A stretch of DNA of 40,991 nt from IMG/VR virus record IMGVR_UViG_3300038324_000021, positions 1 to 40,991 of that record. The stretch is one strand, 5' to 3'. Position numbers and translations under genes: made by a program. This DNA comes from a virus. Position 1 is the stretch's first letter. Each line of letters begins with the position of its first letter. The notes beneath the pieces are model-generated. The model saw only the letters and a program-made list of their open reading frames with translations, did not search any database and had not been told where the DNA came from. This document shows, one piece after another, positions 32,519-39,316 of this stretch.

Positions 32519-32863
32519 ATGAATTTTGACAGAGCTATCGAGCTTCGCCGTCAACGGCGCACGTACCAAGAGATTGCCGACGAGCTGGGCGTGTCGCGCA
32601 ACACGATCTACAAACGCTTCCGCAAGGAGTACGAGCTGGGTAACCTGACTGATCTGTCAGGGTATCGTGCAGCTCGGCCCTTGGATCCGCGTAACAACGG
32701 CGGCTACGAGCTGCGCTGTGGTGCTGTGCTGCCCGTGGGCAAGTCAATCGCCATGCAGCTGACCGTCAAAGAGAAGCACGCGGTCCTCGGGCTCATGCAA
32801 AAAGGTCGCCATCGAACGATGAACGACCTTCTGCTTGAGCTGCTGCGGCGGGAGATGGGTTAG
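32519..32863 (+). CDS. helix-turn-helix regulator
   Basis: 114 residues from ATG 32519 with AAGGGGAG upstream. Residues about 11-36, RQRRTYQEIADELGVSRNTI then YKRFRKEY, form a resolvase/LuxR-like helix-turn-helix. The C-terminal part (MQLTVKEKHAVLGLMQKGRH, RTMNDLLLELLRREMG) is helical and may dimerise. It is the only rightward gene in this region and lies between two leftward operons, with a palindrome over its own promoter, so autoregulation is plausible. Its stop overlaps the facing gene's stop by four bases. Confidence 0.72.
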   Translation: MNFDRAIELRRQRRTYQEIADELGVSRNTIYKRFRKEYELGNLTDLSGYRAARPLDPRNNGGYELRCGAVLPVGKSIAMQLTVKEKHAVLGLMQKGRHRTMNDLLLELLRREMG

Positions 32864-33414
32864 CTGTCTTCCACAAAGATCTCAGGATCGCTGCCGTCCT
32901 CGTTGTATTCGATGCGCCAGACTGCGGTGCGATCCGCTGCGGCTGCGTAGTCCGCGCTGCCTCGGCTCGGCCTAGTAACGGCAGATCTGGCAGCGTTACC
33001 TTCGTAGACATTGATCCAAACACACTTGCGCTCTGGTGCGGGCTTCGCGCGGTAGGTGACACTCGGTGCCCACTTAGGTTGCGTTGTAACCCAGCCGTCG
33101 CTTTTGAAAGCCTCCCAGCCATGCGGCCAAGATTGCAAACGCTGCTGCGTGTCCTCGTCCAGCAGACCGAAGGGCGTGGTGATCTTGGTCAGGTCAACTG
33201 GTGCCTCGTCTTCGTTCTTGATCAACTCAAACGCACCTGCCTCAAGCCAGTATGTCTCATGCATAGGGGTGTGCCACCTGTCCGTTTGAAACCGCGCAGC
33301 TATCGGGTGGAGATCGTCCACGGGACTGATCTTAACGATCTTGCCAATCGCACCTTTTTTGACCGTAAGGCCGTCCCTCAGCAGGCGGAGCTTCTTTCCA
33401 AGTTCGTATTCCAT
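32860..33414 (-). CDS. hypothetical early protein
   Basis: 184 residues. Opens MEYELGKKLRLLRDGLTVKK, followed by an SH3-like beta stretch (GAIGKIVKISPVDDL), aromatic segments (HETYWLEAGAFELI, SWPHGWEAFKSDGWV) and an acidic end. Start overlaps the upstream stop as TAATG. No family recognised; last gene of the leftward operon 35360-32860. Confidence 0.55.
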   Translation of the reverse strand: MEYELGKKLRLLRDGLTVKKGAIGKIVKISPVDDLHPIAARFQTDRWHTPMHETYWLEAGAFELIKNEDEAPVDLTKITTPFGLLDEDTQQRLQSWPHGWEAFKSDGWVTTQPKWAPSVTYRAKPAPERKCVWINVYEGNAARSAVTRPSRGSADYAAAADRTAVWRIEYNEDGSDPEIFVEDS

Positions 33415-33773
33415 TAGTCTGTTCCTTTCAGTGCGTGAATGGCAATCGCTTGCAGATCATGCTTGGCGATCTTGTTGAGCGCGGTGCGCAGGCGGGCCAG
33501 CTCTGTCTCGGCGTTGCAGAGTTTGGCTTGCAGCTCTCGGTTTTCTGCAACCTCGTCGCGGTAGCGGCCCTCCCAATACCGGTGGTCGGCAGGGTTTGGG
33601 TGGTGTTTGGTGGACGCCGCCTTCCACTCGTCGCGCTCTTTTTCGGCTCGCTCGACCCTCGCCTCTAGCTCCGACATCCGGCCACCGTCAAACAGGCTCT
33701 CGGCAACGAACACATGGCGGTACGGGTGATTGCTTTTCGGTGCGCCGCACTTCACACATCGTCTTTCGGTCAT
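33414..33773 (-). CDS. CxxC plus coiled-coil protein
   Basis: 119 residues. N-terminal knuckle C6-V-K-C9 with a nearby His (SNHPYRH) and a long coiled coil from residue 33 (MSELEARVERAEKERDEWKA; ENRELQAKLCNAETELARLR). The first part could bind one zinc with the histidine or by dimerisation. Start overlaps the preceding two-TM gene's stop. Function unknown. Confidence 0.55.
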   Translation of the reverse strand: MTERRCVKCGAPKSNHPYRHVFVAESLFDGGRMSELEARVERAEKERDEWKAASTKHHPNPADHRYWEGRYRDEVAENRELQAKLCNAETELARLRTALNKIAKHDLQAIAIHALKGTD

Positions 33774-33913
33774 CCGTCACGCCCCCACATGTAAAAGAGG
33801 ATCGCGAACAAAAGATTGTTCGTTGTGTCGATGCCAGCCGCCGCGATTACAGCGAAGAGGATACTGGCCACCGAACTGAGCAGCTTGACCCACGGTTCTA
33901 GGTTCTTGGTCAT
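33770..33913 (-). CDS. two-TM miniprotein
   Basis: 47 residues with a strong AAGGAAG site five bases before the start. Sequence MTKNLEPWVKLLSSVASILF, AVIAAAGIDTTNNLLFAILF, then YMWGRDG: two hydrophobic segments joined by a short polar turn. It overlaps the next gene by four bases and follows another two-TM miniprotein by ten bases. Size and topology allow a pinholin or a host-membrane-targeting early protein. Confidence 0.6.
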   Translation of the reverse strand: MTKNLEPWVKLLSSVASILFAVIAAAGIDTTNNLLFAILFYMWGRDG

Positions 33914-33923
33914 TGGTTCTTCC

Positions 33924-34097
33924 TTAGATGAAAAGTGCGCCCAGCTGCACGGCTGCGGCGACGATGAACACGGCGAAGGCGAACAGCAGGTTGACGCCGT
34001 TCGGATCCTCGCCCTCGCGGTACTGCGCCCCGCCAGCGAACGCCAAGAGCATCGCGCCGAGATACAGAAAGATTGCGGTGATGGAGAAATAGATCAT
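33924..34097 (-). CDS. two-TM miniprotein
   Basis: 57 residues from ATG 34097, sharing one base with the upstream stop. Segments IYFSITAIFLYLGAMLLAFA and LLFAFAVFIVAAAVQLGALF flank an acidic hairpin (GGAQYREGEDPNG), giving a helical-hairpin membrane protein. Its size fits class II holins, but it lies in an early-type operon away from the endolysin. Holin function is therefore only one option. Confidence 0.6.
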   Translation of the reverse strand: MIYFSITAIFLYLGAMLLAFAGGAQYREGEDPNGVNLLFAFAVFIVAAAVQLGALFI

Positions 34098-34414
34098 CAG
34101 ATCTTCTCCAGCAGATAGTTGGCGATGAACGCACGCAAGGATGCAACGTCCTCGCATGCGTCAAGCTCACGGCGTAGAGCCTCGGCCCTATGACCTTGGA
34201 TCTCGGCCTCGACACGCTCGTTCCTGCACGTCATGCACTCCGCCTCGCCCGTGGTGCCCGTCGAACGGGTGTGCTGGGTGCCACAGTGGGCACACAAGGG
34301 CAGGGCGCGGTAGGCAGCGGCCCTACGCGCTCTCTCGTCCTCATGGGCAGGGCACAGACGCTTGCCGTAGGGCTGCGCCTGCTCTCTGCATCCGTCGCGC
34401 TTGCACTGGGGCAT
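34097..34414 (-). CDS. double zinc-finger protein
   Basis: 105 residues. First site C4, C9, C21, H24 (QCKRDGCREQ, LCPAHEDE); second site C41, C44, C60, C63 (LCAHCGTQ, ECMTCRNE). A helical C-terminus follows (ALRRELDACEDVASLRAFIA). Both sites are complete, so two zinc ions are expected. Nucleic-acid or host-protein binding is likely; no family name is assigned. Confidence 0.65.
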   Translation of the reverse strand: MPQCKRDGCREQAQPYGKRLCPAHEDERARRAAAYRALPLCAHCGTQHTRSTGTTGEAECMTCRNERVEAEIQGHRAEALRRELDACEDVASLRAFIANYLLEKI

Positions 34415-34674
34415 CAGGGCACCACCTCCTTGACCAAGGCGTTGAACACCGCGACAGCGTAATCGTCGGTCGTGGCATCGATGTCATGCACGTCTGTGAT
34501 TGCGTTGCTGATCAGATCCAACAGGCACTCCATGCCCTCGCCGCCCGACAGCAGCTGGATCAGGTACTCCTTGGCACGGGTGCGGTGGTGATCGCGGGAC
34601 GCCAGATTCCAGTGCGCCAGCAACAGCTCGTCGGCCATGTGACGGGCGCGGAGGTGAGATGAATGTACGGTCAT
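34414..34674 (-). CDS. hypothetical early protein
   Basis: 86 residues, helical, beginning MTVHSSHLRARHMADELLLA and containing WNLASRDHHRTRAKEYLIQL and ITDVHDIDATTDDYAVAVFN. Start and stop both overlap neighbouring genes, indicating coupled translation. No recognised family. Confidence 0.5.
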   Translation of the reverse strand: MTVHSSHLRARHMADELLLAHWNLASRDHHRTRAKEYLIQLLSGGEGMECLLDLISNAITDVHDIDATTDDYAVAVFNALVKEVVP

Positions 34675-34973
34675 TATGCTTCCTCCAAAATCTTAGCAAG
34701 TTCGTGCTCGGAGATGATGTCCCAAGGACGGTCGCTGGCGTACAGATCGAGTCCGTCAAGCCAAACGCTCGTGTCCTCATTCTCCAAGGACACAATCCGA
34801 TGCTCAGAAGGATCGTCATACTGAGCCCTCGTAACCTCGTCCCAGAACTCGTACGTGTCCTCTGCTGCATCAGCACGCAAGATCTCCGCAGCATGCTCCG
34901 GTGTCTCAGCTATAACCTTGACCGTGCCGTAGACCGGCACGTTGTAGGCTATCGTTGCAGTGAATGTCGGCAT
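34674..34973 (-). CDS. hypothetical early protein, beta-alpha-beta
   Basis: 99 residues. Opens with two beta strands (PTFTATIAYNVPVYGTVKVI) then a helix (AETPEHAAEILRADAA), an arrangement common in small phage proteins of unknown function. The rest is acidic with several Trp residues (YEFWDEVTRAQ, SVWLDGLDLYASDRPWDII). Three bases separate it from the previous gene. Confidence 0.5.
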   Translation of the reverse strand: MPTFTATIAYNVPVYGTVKVIAETPEHAAEILRADAAEDTYEFWDEVTRAQYDDPSEHRIVSLENEDTSVWLDGLDLYASDRPWDIISEHELAKILEEA

Positions 34974-34976
34974 TGA

Positions 34977-35360
34977 TCAGTCCCCCACAGGCGCAGCGAG
35001 AAGGTTCTCGGTCATGGCAAGAGAGACATCGCGCAACGGGTCAAGCAGCTCGTCGCTCAGCGCCAGCTCATGGCCCTCGTCAATCACACCCAGAAGCTTT
35101 TTGTGCCAGTCATGCTGCGCTTTGAAATCAGGGTCGGGCAGGTTGGCTACAAAATGAAACGCCTTGGCAAAACATTCGTCCGGTGTGACAGCAGAGACAT
35201 GCTTTATCGGGATGGTGCTGACTTCGTGGCGGTCATAGAGAGCCACGGAGAAGTCACCGCGAACCATCATCATCGTGCTGATATACGGCTGGCCACCCAG
35301 CTTGGCCACAAGGGCAGAGTGCAGCTCGTCAAGCTTCTCGGGGATCAGTTTCGTGTCCAT
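34977..35360 (-). CDS. hypothetical early protein, first of operon
   Basis: 127 residues, AAAAGGAAC upstream, the same ribosome-binding motif as the hairpin-spaced genes near the right end. Contains an N-terminal helix (LIPEKLDELHSALVAKLGG), a beta section (YISTMMMVRGDFSVALYDRH) and a helical C-terminus (VIDEGHELALSDELLDPLRD). No family recognised. Transcribed from the promoter at 35391-35419. Confidence 0.55.
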   Translation of the reverse strand: MDTKLIPEKLDELHSALVAKLGGQPYISTMMMVRGDFSVALYDRHEVSTIPIKHVSAVTPDECFAKAFHFVANLPDPDFKAQHDWHKKLLGVIDEGHELALSDELLDPLRDVSLAMTENLLAAPVGD

Positions 35361-35390
35361 ATCATGTTCCTTTTGTTTGATACTGGTTGT

Positions 35391-35419
35391 AGGTTAGTTG
35401 TTGGTGGTGGTAGTGTCAA
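35391..35419 (-). promoter_or_regulatory. sigma70-type promoter of leftward operon
   Basis: On the minus strand TTGACA (35414-35419) is followed after exactly 17 bases by TAACCT (35391-35396), 31 bases before the first start codon. The -35 box is perfect; the -10 matches at four of six positions. Confidence 0.55.
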
Positions 35420-35557
35420 GCTTCTCGGACCTTGGGTCTTGGTTGGTTTGCTATCTGAGGTTGAATCTTGGACCTTGGTCCGTGGGCTACTACGGTTGCT
35501 TCCCTATAGAAAGTTTTTTCCTTTTTCTGAGTGTGAGTGTTTATGTTTTCTGTGAGG

Positions 35558-35780
35558 CGTAGTATCTGTAGTACCTCGTGTTTTTTGTTGTTTTTTGTGT
35601 TGTTTTACAATGACTTAACCCTGTTTTTTAGTACTACAAAGCACCGTAGTACTTGGCTTAGGTACTACGGTAAAAACGTAGTACTTGCCTGTCCTAGTCA
35701 GGTTGTTGGTTTTACCAACGTAGTACTTCACATCCGCAGGTTTTGACTTTTTGTCAACTCAAAGTAGTAAAGTACTTACC
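35558..35780. repeat. GTAGTAC-type element array
   Basis: A gene-free region (35361-35904) contains about eight copies of a GTAGTACTT-like element. Direct copies lie near 35558, 35567, 35644, 35676, 35718 and, broken, 35764-35777; inverted copies lie near 35630 and 35660. The pair at 35643-35671 makes a perfect 10-bp inverted repeat (ACCGTAGTAC / GTACTACGGT). Further small inverted repeats lie at 35708-35719 region and 35743-35757 (TTGAC / GTCAA). The surrounding DNA is AT-rich with T-runs. It may be a replication origin, an operator array or a packaging-linked site. Confidence 0.7.
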
Positions 35781-35904
35781 CAAAAAAAGACTATAGGGAA
35801 GGCCAAAAGGTGAACACTGTAAGAACATTGCCGGAACTCGTACTGGCTTGAGCTTCGAGGCTTGTTGGTTTATTGTGAAAGCATTCGCATTTTGGGGGTG
35901 ATCC

Positions 35905-36519
35905 ATGCCAAAACGTAAGGCTCCAGAGCCAAAAGAACTGACGTACAAGACCGCCGAAGAGCTGCGGATCGAGGCTGAGACGGGCCACAAACTGTCGATG
36001 CGCCAGCGCAGGTTTGCCGAACGCTTTGTCGAAGGGGATATCTCTGCCACCCAAGCCGCCATCGAAGCGGGGTACAGCCCGCGTTCCGCTGGTCAGCAAG
36101 CCTACCAGCTCCTCAACCCTGCCGATTCCCCGCAGGTGGTGGCTTATCTCTCGCAGCTGCGCGAGAACATGGAGATGCAGTACGGCGTGACCAAAGAGGG
36201 GATGCTGAAGCGGCTCTACACTTTGTCCCGTGGCGCAGAGGAGGGCGGGCAATACTCCGCTGCCATCAACGCTGAAAAGATCCGCGCCTCGCTGGGTGGT
36301 CTGACCATCGACCGGCGCGAGACAATCAACACCGTGCAGGACATGACCAAGGATCAGGTGATCGCTCGCCTTGAGGATCTGCGCAAGAAACATCCGTCTG
36401 CCTTCGCCATCATTGAGGGCCAATACGAAGAGGTGCTGAATGAGCAAGGGGCCAGAGGCGAACCTATGGCAATCGATGCGGAAATCATTGACGAAGGGGA
36501 TGAACCCGACCCGTCTTGA
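35905..36519 (+). CDS. terS: terminase small subunit
   Basis: 204 residues, GGGGGTGA upstream. The N-terminal DNA-binding domain is typical: LSMRQRRFAERFVEGDISAT then QAAIEAGYSPRSAGQQAYQL (residues about 30-70). A helical oligomerisation part follows (YLSQLRENMEMQYGVTKEGM), then an acidic C-terminus (IDEGDEPDPS) that could dock the large subunit. It would recognise packaging sites. The large subunit is not in the window. The 3' end overlaps the nuclease gene by 80 bases. Confidence 0.8.
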   Translation: MPKRKAPEPKELTYKTAEELRIEAETGHKLSMRQRRFAERFVEGDISATQAAIEAGYSPRSAGQQAYQLLNPADSPQVVAYLSQLRENMEMQYGVTKEGMLKRLYTLSRGAEEGGQYSAAINAEKIRASLGGLTIDRRETINTVQDMTKDQVIARLEDLRKKHPSAFAIIEGQYEEVLNEQGARGEPMAIDAEIIDEGDEPDPS

Positions 36520-37006
36520 GAACAGACATGGAGGTGGTGTCCCCGATCTTGAGCTGCAATGGCCCACCGGATCCGCGTTTGTCGAGCTGAAAGCCCCGCG
36601 CTCTGAGCCGCGAACGACTTTGCAAACTTTGCAAATTCGGCCACATCTTTTTGCAAACTCTGCAAACTTCTGGGAAAAAGCAGAGGCCGAGGGCCTAACA
36701 TGTGCGCAGCTCATACTTGAGGTGCCTGAACATGAGTTTGCCTCATACTCAAATCTTGCTCCGTACGCTTCGAAAGACCAGAAGGCTTGGCACGCAAGGC
36801 GCTACGCCAATGGCGGGGTGTCGTACTTCTTGCAAAGCACCCCGGGCCAAGGTCCGAAGTCCTTGTTTTCACCGTATATTTGTCCAGATGACGGCGCTCT
36901 GCGGCTCGGGCTGGTCTGTGAGCACGGTTCGTGGTCCGTGGTGCTCTGCGCCCTGCGGCTCTCGGCTGAGATGCATGCAGCTCATGCCCTGCGGCTTGGG
37001 TCATGA
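36440..37006 (+). CDS. PD-(D/E)XK nuclease, VRR-NUC-like
   Basis: 188 residues from ATG 36440 with GAGG upstream, overlapping terS. Nuclease core: ENRHGGGVPDLELQWPTGSA with Asp36, then FVELKAP with Glu49-x-Lys51, the PD-ExK triad of VRR-NUC and resolvase-like enzymes. KAWHARRYANGGVSYFL is the later conserved segment of the family. The last 30 residues are encoded by CTGCGGCTC-type repeats and look unrelated to the fold. Position next to terS suggests a role in packaging or in resolving branched DNA. Confidence 0.7.
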   Translation: MSKGPEANLWQSMRKSLTKGMNPTRLENRHGGGVPDLELQWPTGSAFVELKAPRSEPRTTLQTLQIRPHLFANSANFWEKAEAEGLTCAQLILEVPEHEFASYSNLAPYASKDQKAWHARRYANGGVSYFLQSTPGQGPKSLFSPYICPDDGALRLGLVCEHGSWSVVLCALRLSAEMHAAHALRLGS

Positions 37007-37013
37007 GCTTTGC

Positions 37014-37346
37014 TCATGGTTCGCAGGCTCGATAGTAGCCGCCCGAGAACCGTGGCCAGTCCTGCGCGTGGCCTGCTTCGACCATCAGGCATGCGAGATC
37101 GAGGCCCTGCGCGTTGAAACACTGGGCCACGACCCTGTCATAGTCGTCGACGCCCTTGATCCGGCACGTCAGCTCTGCGTCCCGCGTCAATTCTTGCATG
37201 TGCTCTGCGGCTCTGCGCCCTGCGCGCCGGTCCATCTCGGGTGCATCGATGCCCCAGAGGCGAACGGCTTGGCCGTCGGCGGTGAGTGTGTCACCGTCGA
37301 CGGCCGCCGCGCCTAGCAGGATGATAAACGCCTGCCCTAGTCCCAT
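37014..37346 (-). CDS. staphylococcal-nuclease-like protein
   Basis: 110 residues from ATG 37346, overlapping the upstream gene by ten bases. SNase-fold residues are in place: VDGDTLT, then RLWGIDAPE (Arg29, Glu37) and DYDRVVAQCF (Arg71), followed by LACLMVEAGHAQDW. The first 15 residues (GLGQAFIILLGAAA) are hydrophobic and resemble a short signal peptide, so it may be exported. Expected to cut DNA or RNA using calcium. Converges with the PD-ExK nuclease gene seven bases away. Confidence 0.75.
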   Translation of the reverse strand: MGLGQAFIILLGAAAVDGDTLTADGQAVRLWGIDAPEMDRRAGRRAAEHMQELTRDAELTCRIKGVDDYDRVVAQCFNAQGLDLACLMVEAGHAQDWPRFSGGYYRACEP

Positions 37347-37552
37347 TCCTTTTGATCCCCCTGCGCCTCTGCGTCTGCGTACCCTGCGCGGTAGGCTTCG
37401 ATCTCTGCCTCTGTCAGTTCTGCGCCTTCGATCTCGGGCGAGAGGTACGTGCCGCCGGTGAAGTAGTGCGGCCGCCATTGGCGACCGTACCAGAAGTCCG
37501 CGCGACCCCTGTCATAGGGGCCGCCGTGCCTTTCATCGTGTTGCGTGGTCAT
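37337..37552 (-). CDS. hypothetical phage protein
   Basis: 71 residues from ATG 37552, overlapping the upstream stop as ATGA. Contains GGPYDRGRADFWYGRQWRPH and LTEAEIEAYRAGYADAEAQG, a pattern (DRGxAD-YYGR, then AYxAGY) I recall from small uncharacterised proteins of many phages. Function unknown. Confidence 0.65.
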   Translation of the reverse strand: MTTQHDERHGGPYDRGRADFWYGRQWRPHYFTGGTYLSPEIEGAELTEAEIEAYRAGYADAEAQGDQKEWD

Positions 37553-37761
37553 TTGGCGAACCAATAGATCCACGTCACGCCGCCACCGTCGACCTTGACG
37601 GTGTATCCGTGCTCTTCAAGATATCTGATATCCTCGGGCTTTGCCCGAAGGCGCACGTGGCAGAGGGGTTCACCCTCTTCCACGGCGTGCTTGATTGCCC
37701 GTTCAAAGCGCGCAAGGCGCGCCTCTGGTAGGTCTGCGCGTGCTTGGTCTGCTGAATACAT
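37549..37761 (-). CDS. hypothetical phage protein
   Basis: 70 residues from ATG 37761 with AAAGGGGA upstream; the frame is open much further 5' but there it lies antisense-like inside the next gene. Sequence YSADQARADLPEARLARFER then IKHAVEEGEPLCHVRLRAKP and YLEEHGYTVKVDGGGVTWIY: a helix followed by a beta-rich end. No family recognised. Confidence 0.55.
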   Translation of the reverse strand: MYSADQARADLPEARLARFERAIKHAVEEGEPLCHVRLRAKPEDIRYLEEHGYTVKVDGGGVTWIYWFAK

Positions 37762-37772
37762 GGGATCCCCTT

Positions 37773-38471
37773 TCAGTGCATCGGGATTGCGATTGATTTG
37801 GGCGACTTGGTCGACGTGCCGCCACACAGGCGGCAGGCGGCGCATTGCACGCGTGCCCCCGCTTCTTTGCTTGCGGGGCAAAGGATCTCGTTTTCGCTGT
37901 CCAGCTCGGCAAGATTCTGCAGCACGCGGAAAGTCCGCTGGCCCTTGGCCCACGCTGCGCGCGCCTCGGCGTGGCTGTCCGCGCTCTGCATCGCAAGATC
38001 TGGACGCCACCCGCTTGCGTGGGTGTACGCTGTCCAGCTGGCGGCATCGCGCAAAAGATCCGTCCACACGTGGTCTGGAACACAGGCGGGGTCACCGTAC
38101 GTACCAATGCGCACGACGCGACCCGCGCCAATCGCTGCGCGCAGGCGTTGGCGCTGCGCTTCGGGATATGCGCCGTTGTGATACGCGCGCCACGTGATCA
38201 GCACACCCTGCCCGAGGTTCACGTAACATTTGCGATCCTTGGCAATCTTGCGCGCAGGATCCTCGGTCACCTCGCCCCGATGCTGGCAGGTGCCGCAAAT
38301 CGTTGCGTCGGCGCCCGTCTTGCTTGCGTCGCGCGGGTCAATATCCTCGCACAGGATATAGGTCTGCACGACGCCGCCCGTCTTGCGGTTGGCCTCGGTA
38401 TAGTTTGCGATGACAACGATTGGTTGCCCGTCGTACTTGCTCGGGCCGCGATAGATAATTCCGTTTTTCAT
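37773..38471 (-). CDS. conserved phage protein with Cys clusters
   Basis: 232 residues, AAAAGGAG upstream. Very characteristic: IYRGPSKYDGQPIVVIANYT, ICGTCQHRG, CYVNLGQG, VVRIGTYGDPACVPDHVWTD, AYTHASGW and a final CPASKEAGARVQ / CAACRLCGG cluster. I recognise this as a widespread phage and plasmid family of unknown function. Several CxxC pairs suggest one or two zinc or iron-sulfur sites. It has its own promoter-like sequence upstream. Confidence 0.75.
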   Translation of the reverse strand: MKNGIIYRGPSKYDGQPIVVIANYTEANRKTGGVVQTYILCEDIDPRDASKTGADATICGTCQHRGEVTEDPARKIAKDRKCYVNLGQGVLITWRAYHNGAYPEAQRQRLRAAIGAGRVVRIGTYGDPACVPDHVWTDLLRDAASWTAYTHASGWRPDLAMQSADSHAEARAAWAKGQRTFRVLQNLAELDSENEILCPASKEAGARVQCAACRLCGGTSTKSPKSIAIPMH

Positions 38472-38498
38472 AGTTCAAACTCCTTTTGAGACGTGGAT

Positions 38499-38526
38499 AG
38501 GATACCAGATAACAAGCTAAGCACAA
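38499..38526 (-). promoter_or_regulatory. promoter-like sequence for Cys-cluster gene
   Basis: On the minus strand TTGTGC (38521-38526) and TATCCT (38499-38504) are 16 bases apart and lie 28 bases before the start codon at 38471. Each box matches the sigma70 consensus at four of six positions. Confidence 0.4.
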
Positions 38527-38564
38527 GTGAAAAAGCACGCCGTTTACATGCCCTTGCATCTATG

Positions 38565-38644
38565 CCCTGCGCCCTGCGCCCCGCGTCTTTCTTTTATTAT
38601 CTCCCTGCGCCCTGCGCCCTGCGCCCTGCGCCCTGCGCCCTGCG
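38565..38644 (+). repeat. CCCTGCG heptamer arrays
   Basis: Two perfect copies at 38565-38578 and six perfect tandem copies at 38603-38644, separated by a 24-base pyrimidine/AT-rich spacer. Isolated copies of the same CTGCGCCCTGCG core occur in the nuclease genes near 36946, 37210 and 37360. Confidence 0.85.
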
Positions 38645-38720
38645 CGCCGCCTCTTCTCTTTTTATATGTCCAAGGCCCAAGGTGCGAGGCCAGCTCGATC
38701 GCCAGCCCCGCGCCGTGGTC

Positions 38721-38945
38721 CTAGTAAAGGTCCAGCTGGTCCAGCTGGTCCAGCCTTAGCCAGCGCGTCTCTGCCTGCGCCCGTGACGTGGATGGCCCGC
38801 CAGCTGGCTCGATACATACGATCGAGCTTTCTGGATACATGTCGCGGAAGTATTCGGTGACGCTCTCGACGCCATCGTCGAGCTCCATCGTGACGCCGAA
38901 TTCGTCGCCGCATTCGTCGAGCAAGGTTGCGTGATATGTTGCCAT
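38721..38945 (-). CDS. hypothetical early protein with repeat tail
   Basis: 74 residues. N-terminal MATYHATLLDECGDEFGVTM then YFRDMYPESSIVCIEP, a beta-alpha-beta type small protein. The last residues LRLDQLDQLDLY are encoded by three tandem 9-bp units (GGTCCAGCT on the plus strand, 38729-38755). It is the last of the hairpin-spaced genes; the 80-bp spacer upstream reaches back to the previous stop. Confidence 0.55.
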   Translation of the reverse strand: MATYHATLLDECGDEFGVTMELDDGVESVTEYFRDMYPESSIVCIEPAGGPSTSRAQAETRWLRLDQLDQLDLY

Positions 38946-39020
38946 GGTTTGTTCCTTTCAAAAGATGCAGGATCGCATCGTGACGCCGCCCCGTAGGGCG
39001 GCGCTGCGATACGGTCCTAG
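38941..39020 (-). promoter_or_regulatory. hairpin-plus-RBS spacer, copy A
   Basis: Covers the whole gap between two genes, from the stop of the 99-residue gene (39017-39019) to the start of the next (38943-38945). In transcript order it holds a GC hairpin (arms CGCCGCCC / GGGCGGCG, four-base loop), a second small hairpin (GATGC / GCATC), then AAAGGAAC before ATG. 74 of 80 bases match copy B. Confidence 0.75.
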
Positions 39021-39316
39021 TCGGCCATCGCCAGATACTCGGCCACGGTTGGTACGTCTGGTCCGTAGGTTTCCTGCCATGCCGGATCAGCTGCGACCAG
39101 CCGCCCGTACCGCTTGACCTCGATCGCGTACGTGTCGCCCATCTCGAACGATCCGAATGTTGCGTCTGACTTGGCCGCGACCATCCAGCGCGAATACATA
39201 TCCTCATTTTTAGCGAGCTTGTAAGTTTTCAGCACGCGCCACTCGAAGCCAGCTGGTCCCTCGTAAATCGCGTACGGGTTCTCGATCGGGCGTGTTTTTG
39301 CAAATGGGTTTGCCAT
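39017..39316 (-). CDS. hypothetical early protein
   Basis: 99 residues. NPFAKTRPIENPYAIYEGPA then GFEWRVLKTYKLAKNEDMYS and RWMVAAKSDATFGSFEMGDT, a beta-rich pattern with several aromatic residues that I recall from phage early proteins without function. Start preceded by the AAAGGAAC motif of spacer copy B. Confidence 0.55.
   Translation of the reverse strand: MANPFAKTRPIENPYAIYEGPAGFEWRVLKTYKLAKNEDMYSRWMVAAKSDATFGSFEMGDTYAIEVKRYGRLVAADPAWQETYGPDVPTVAEYLAMAD

Larger units (their letters stand above)
38472..38720. other. gene-free gap, repeat-rich
   Basis: 249 bases with no convincing gene on either strand. It contains the promoter for the Cys-cluster gene and two blocks of CCCTGCG heptamers. 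An 88-codon rightward frame crosses it but is built from the repeats and lacks a ribosome-binding site. Confidence 0.6.

Noticed and set aside
35401-35490. Repeated GGACCTTGG pieces
   Set aside because: Short and scattered over the window without consistent spacing or structure.
35537-35746. 69-codon plus-strand frame in the GTAGTAC region
   Set aside because: Low-complexity Phe/Leu product from T-runs, no RBS, would overlie the repeat elements.
38493-38759. 88-codon plus-strand frame
   Set aside because: Encodes CALRPAP repeats from the CCCTGCG array and runs antisense into a likely gene.
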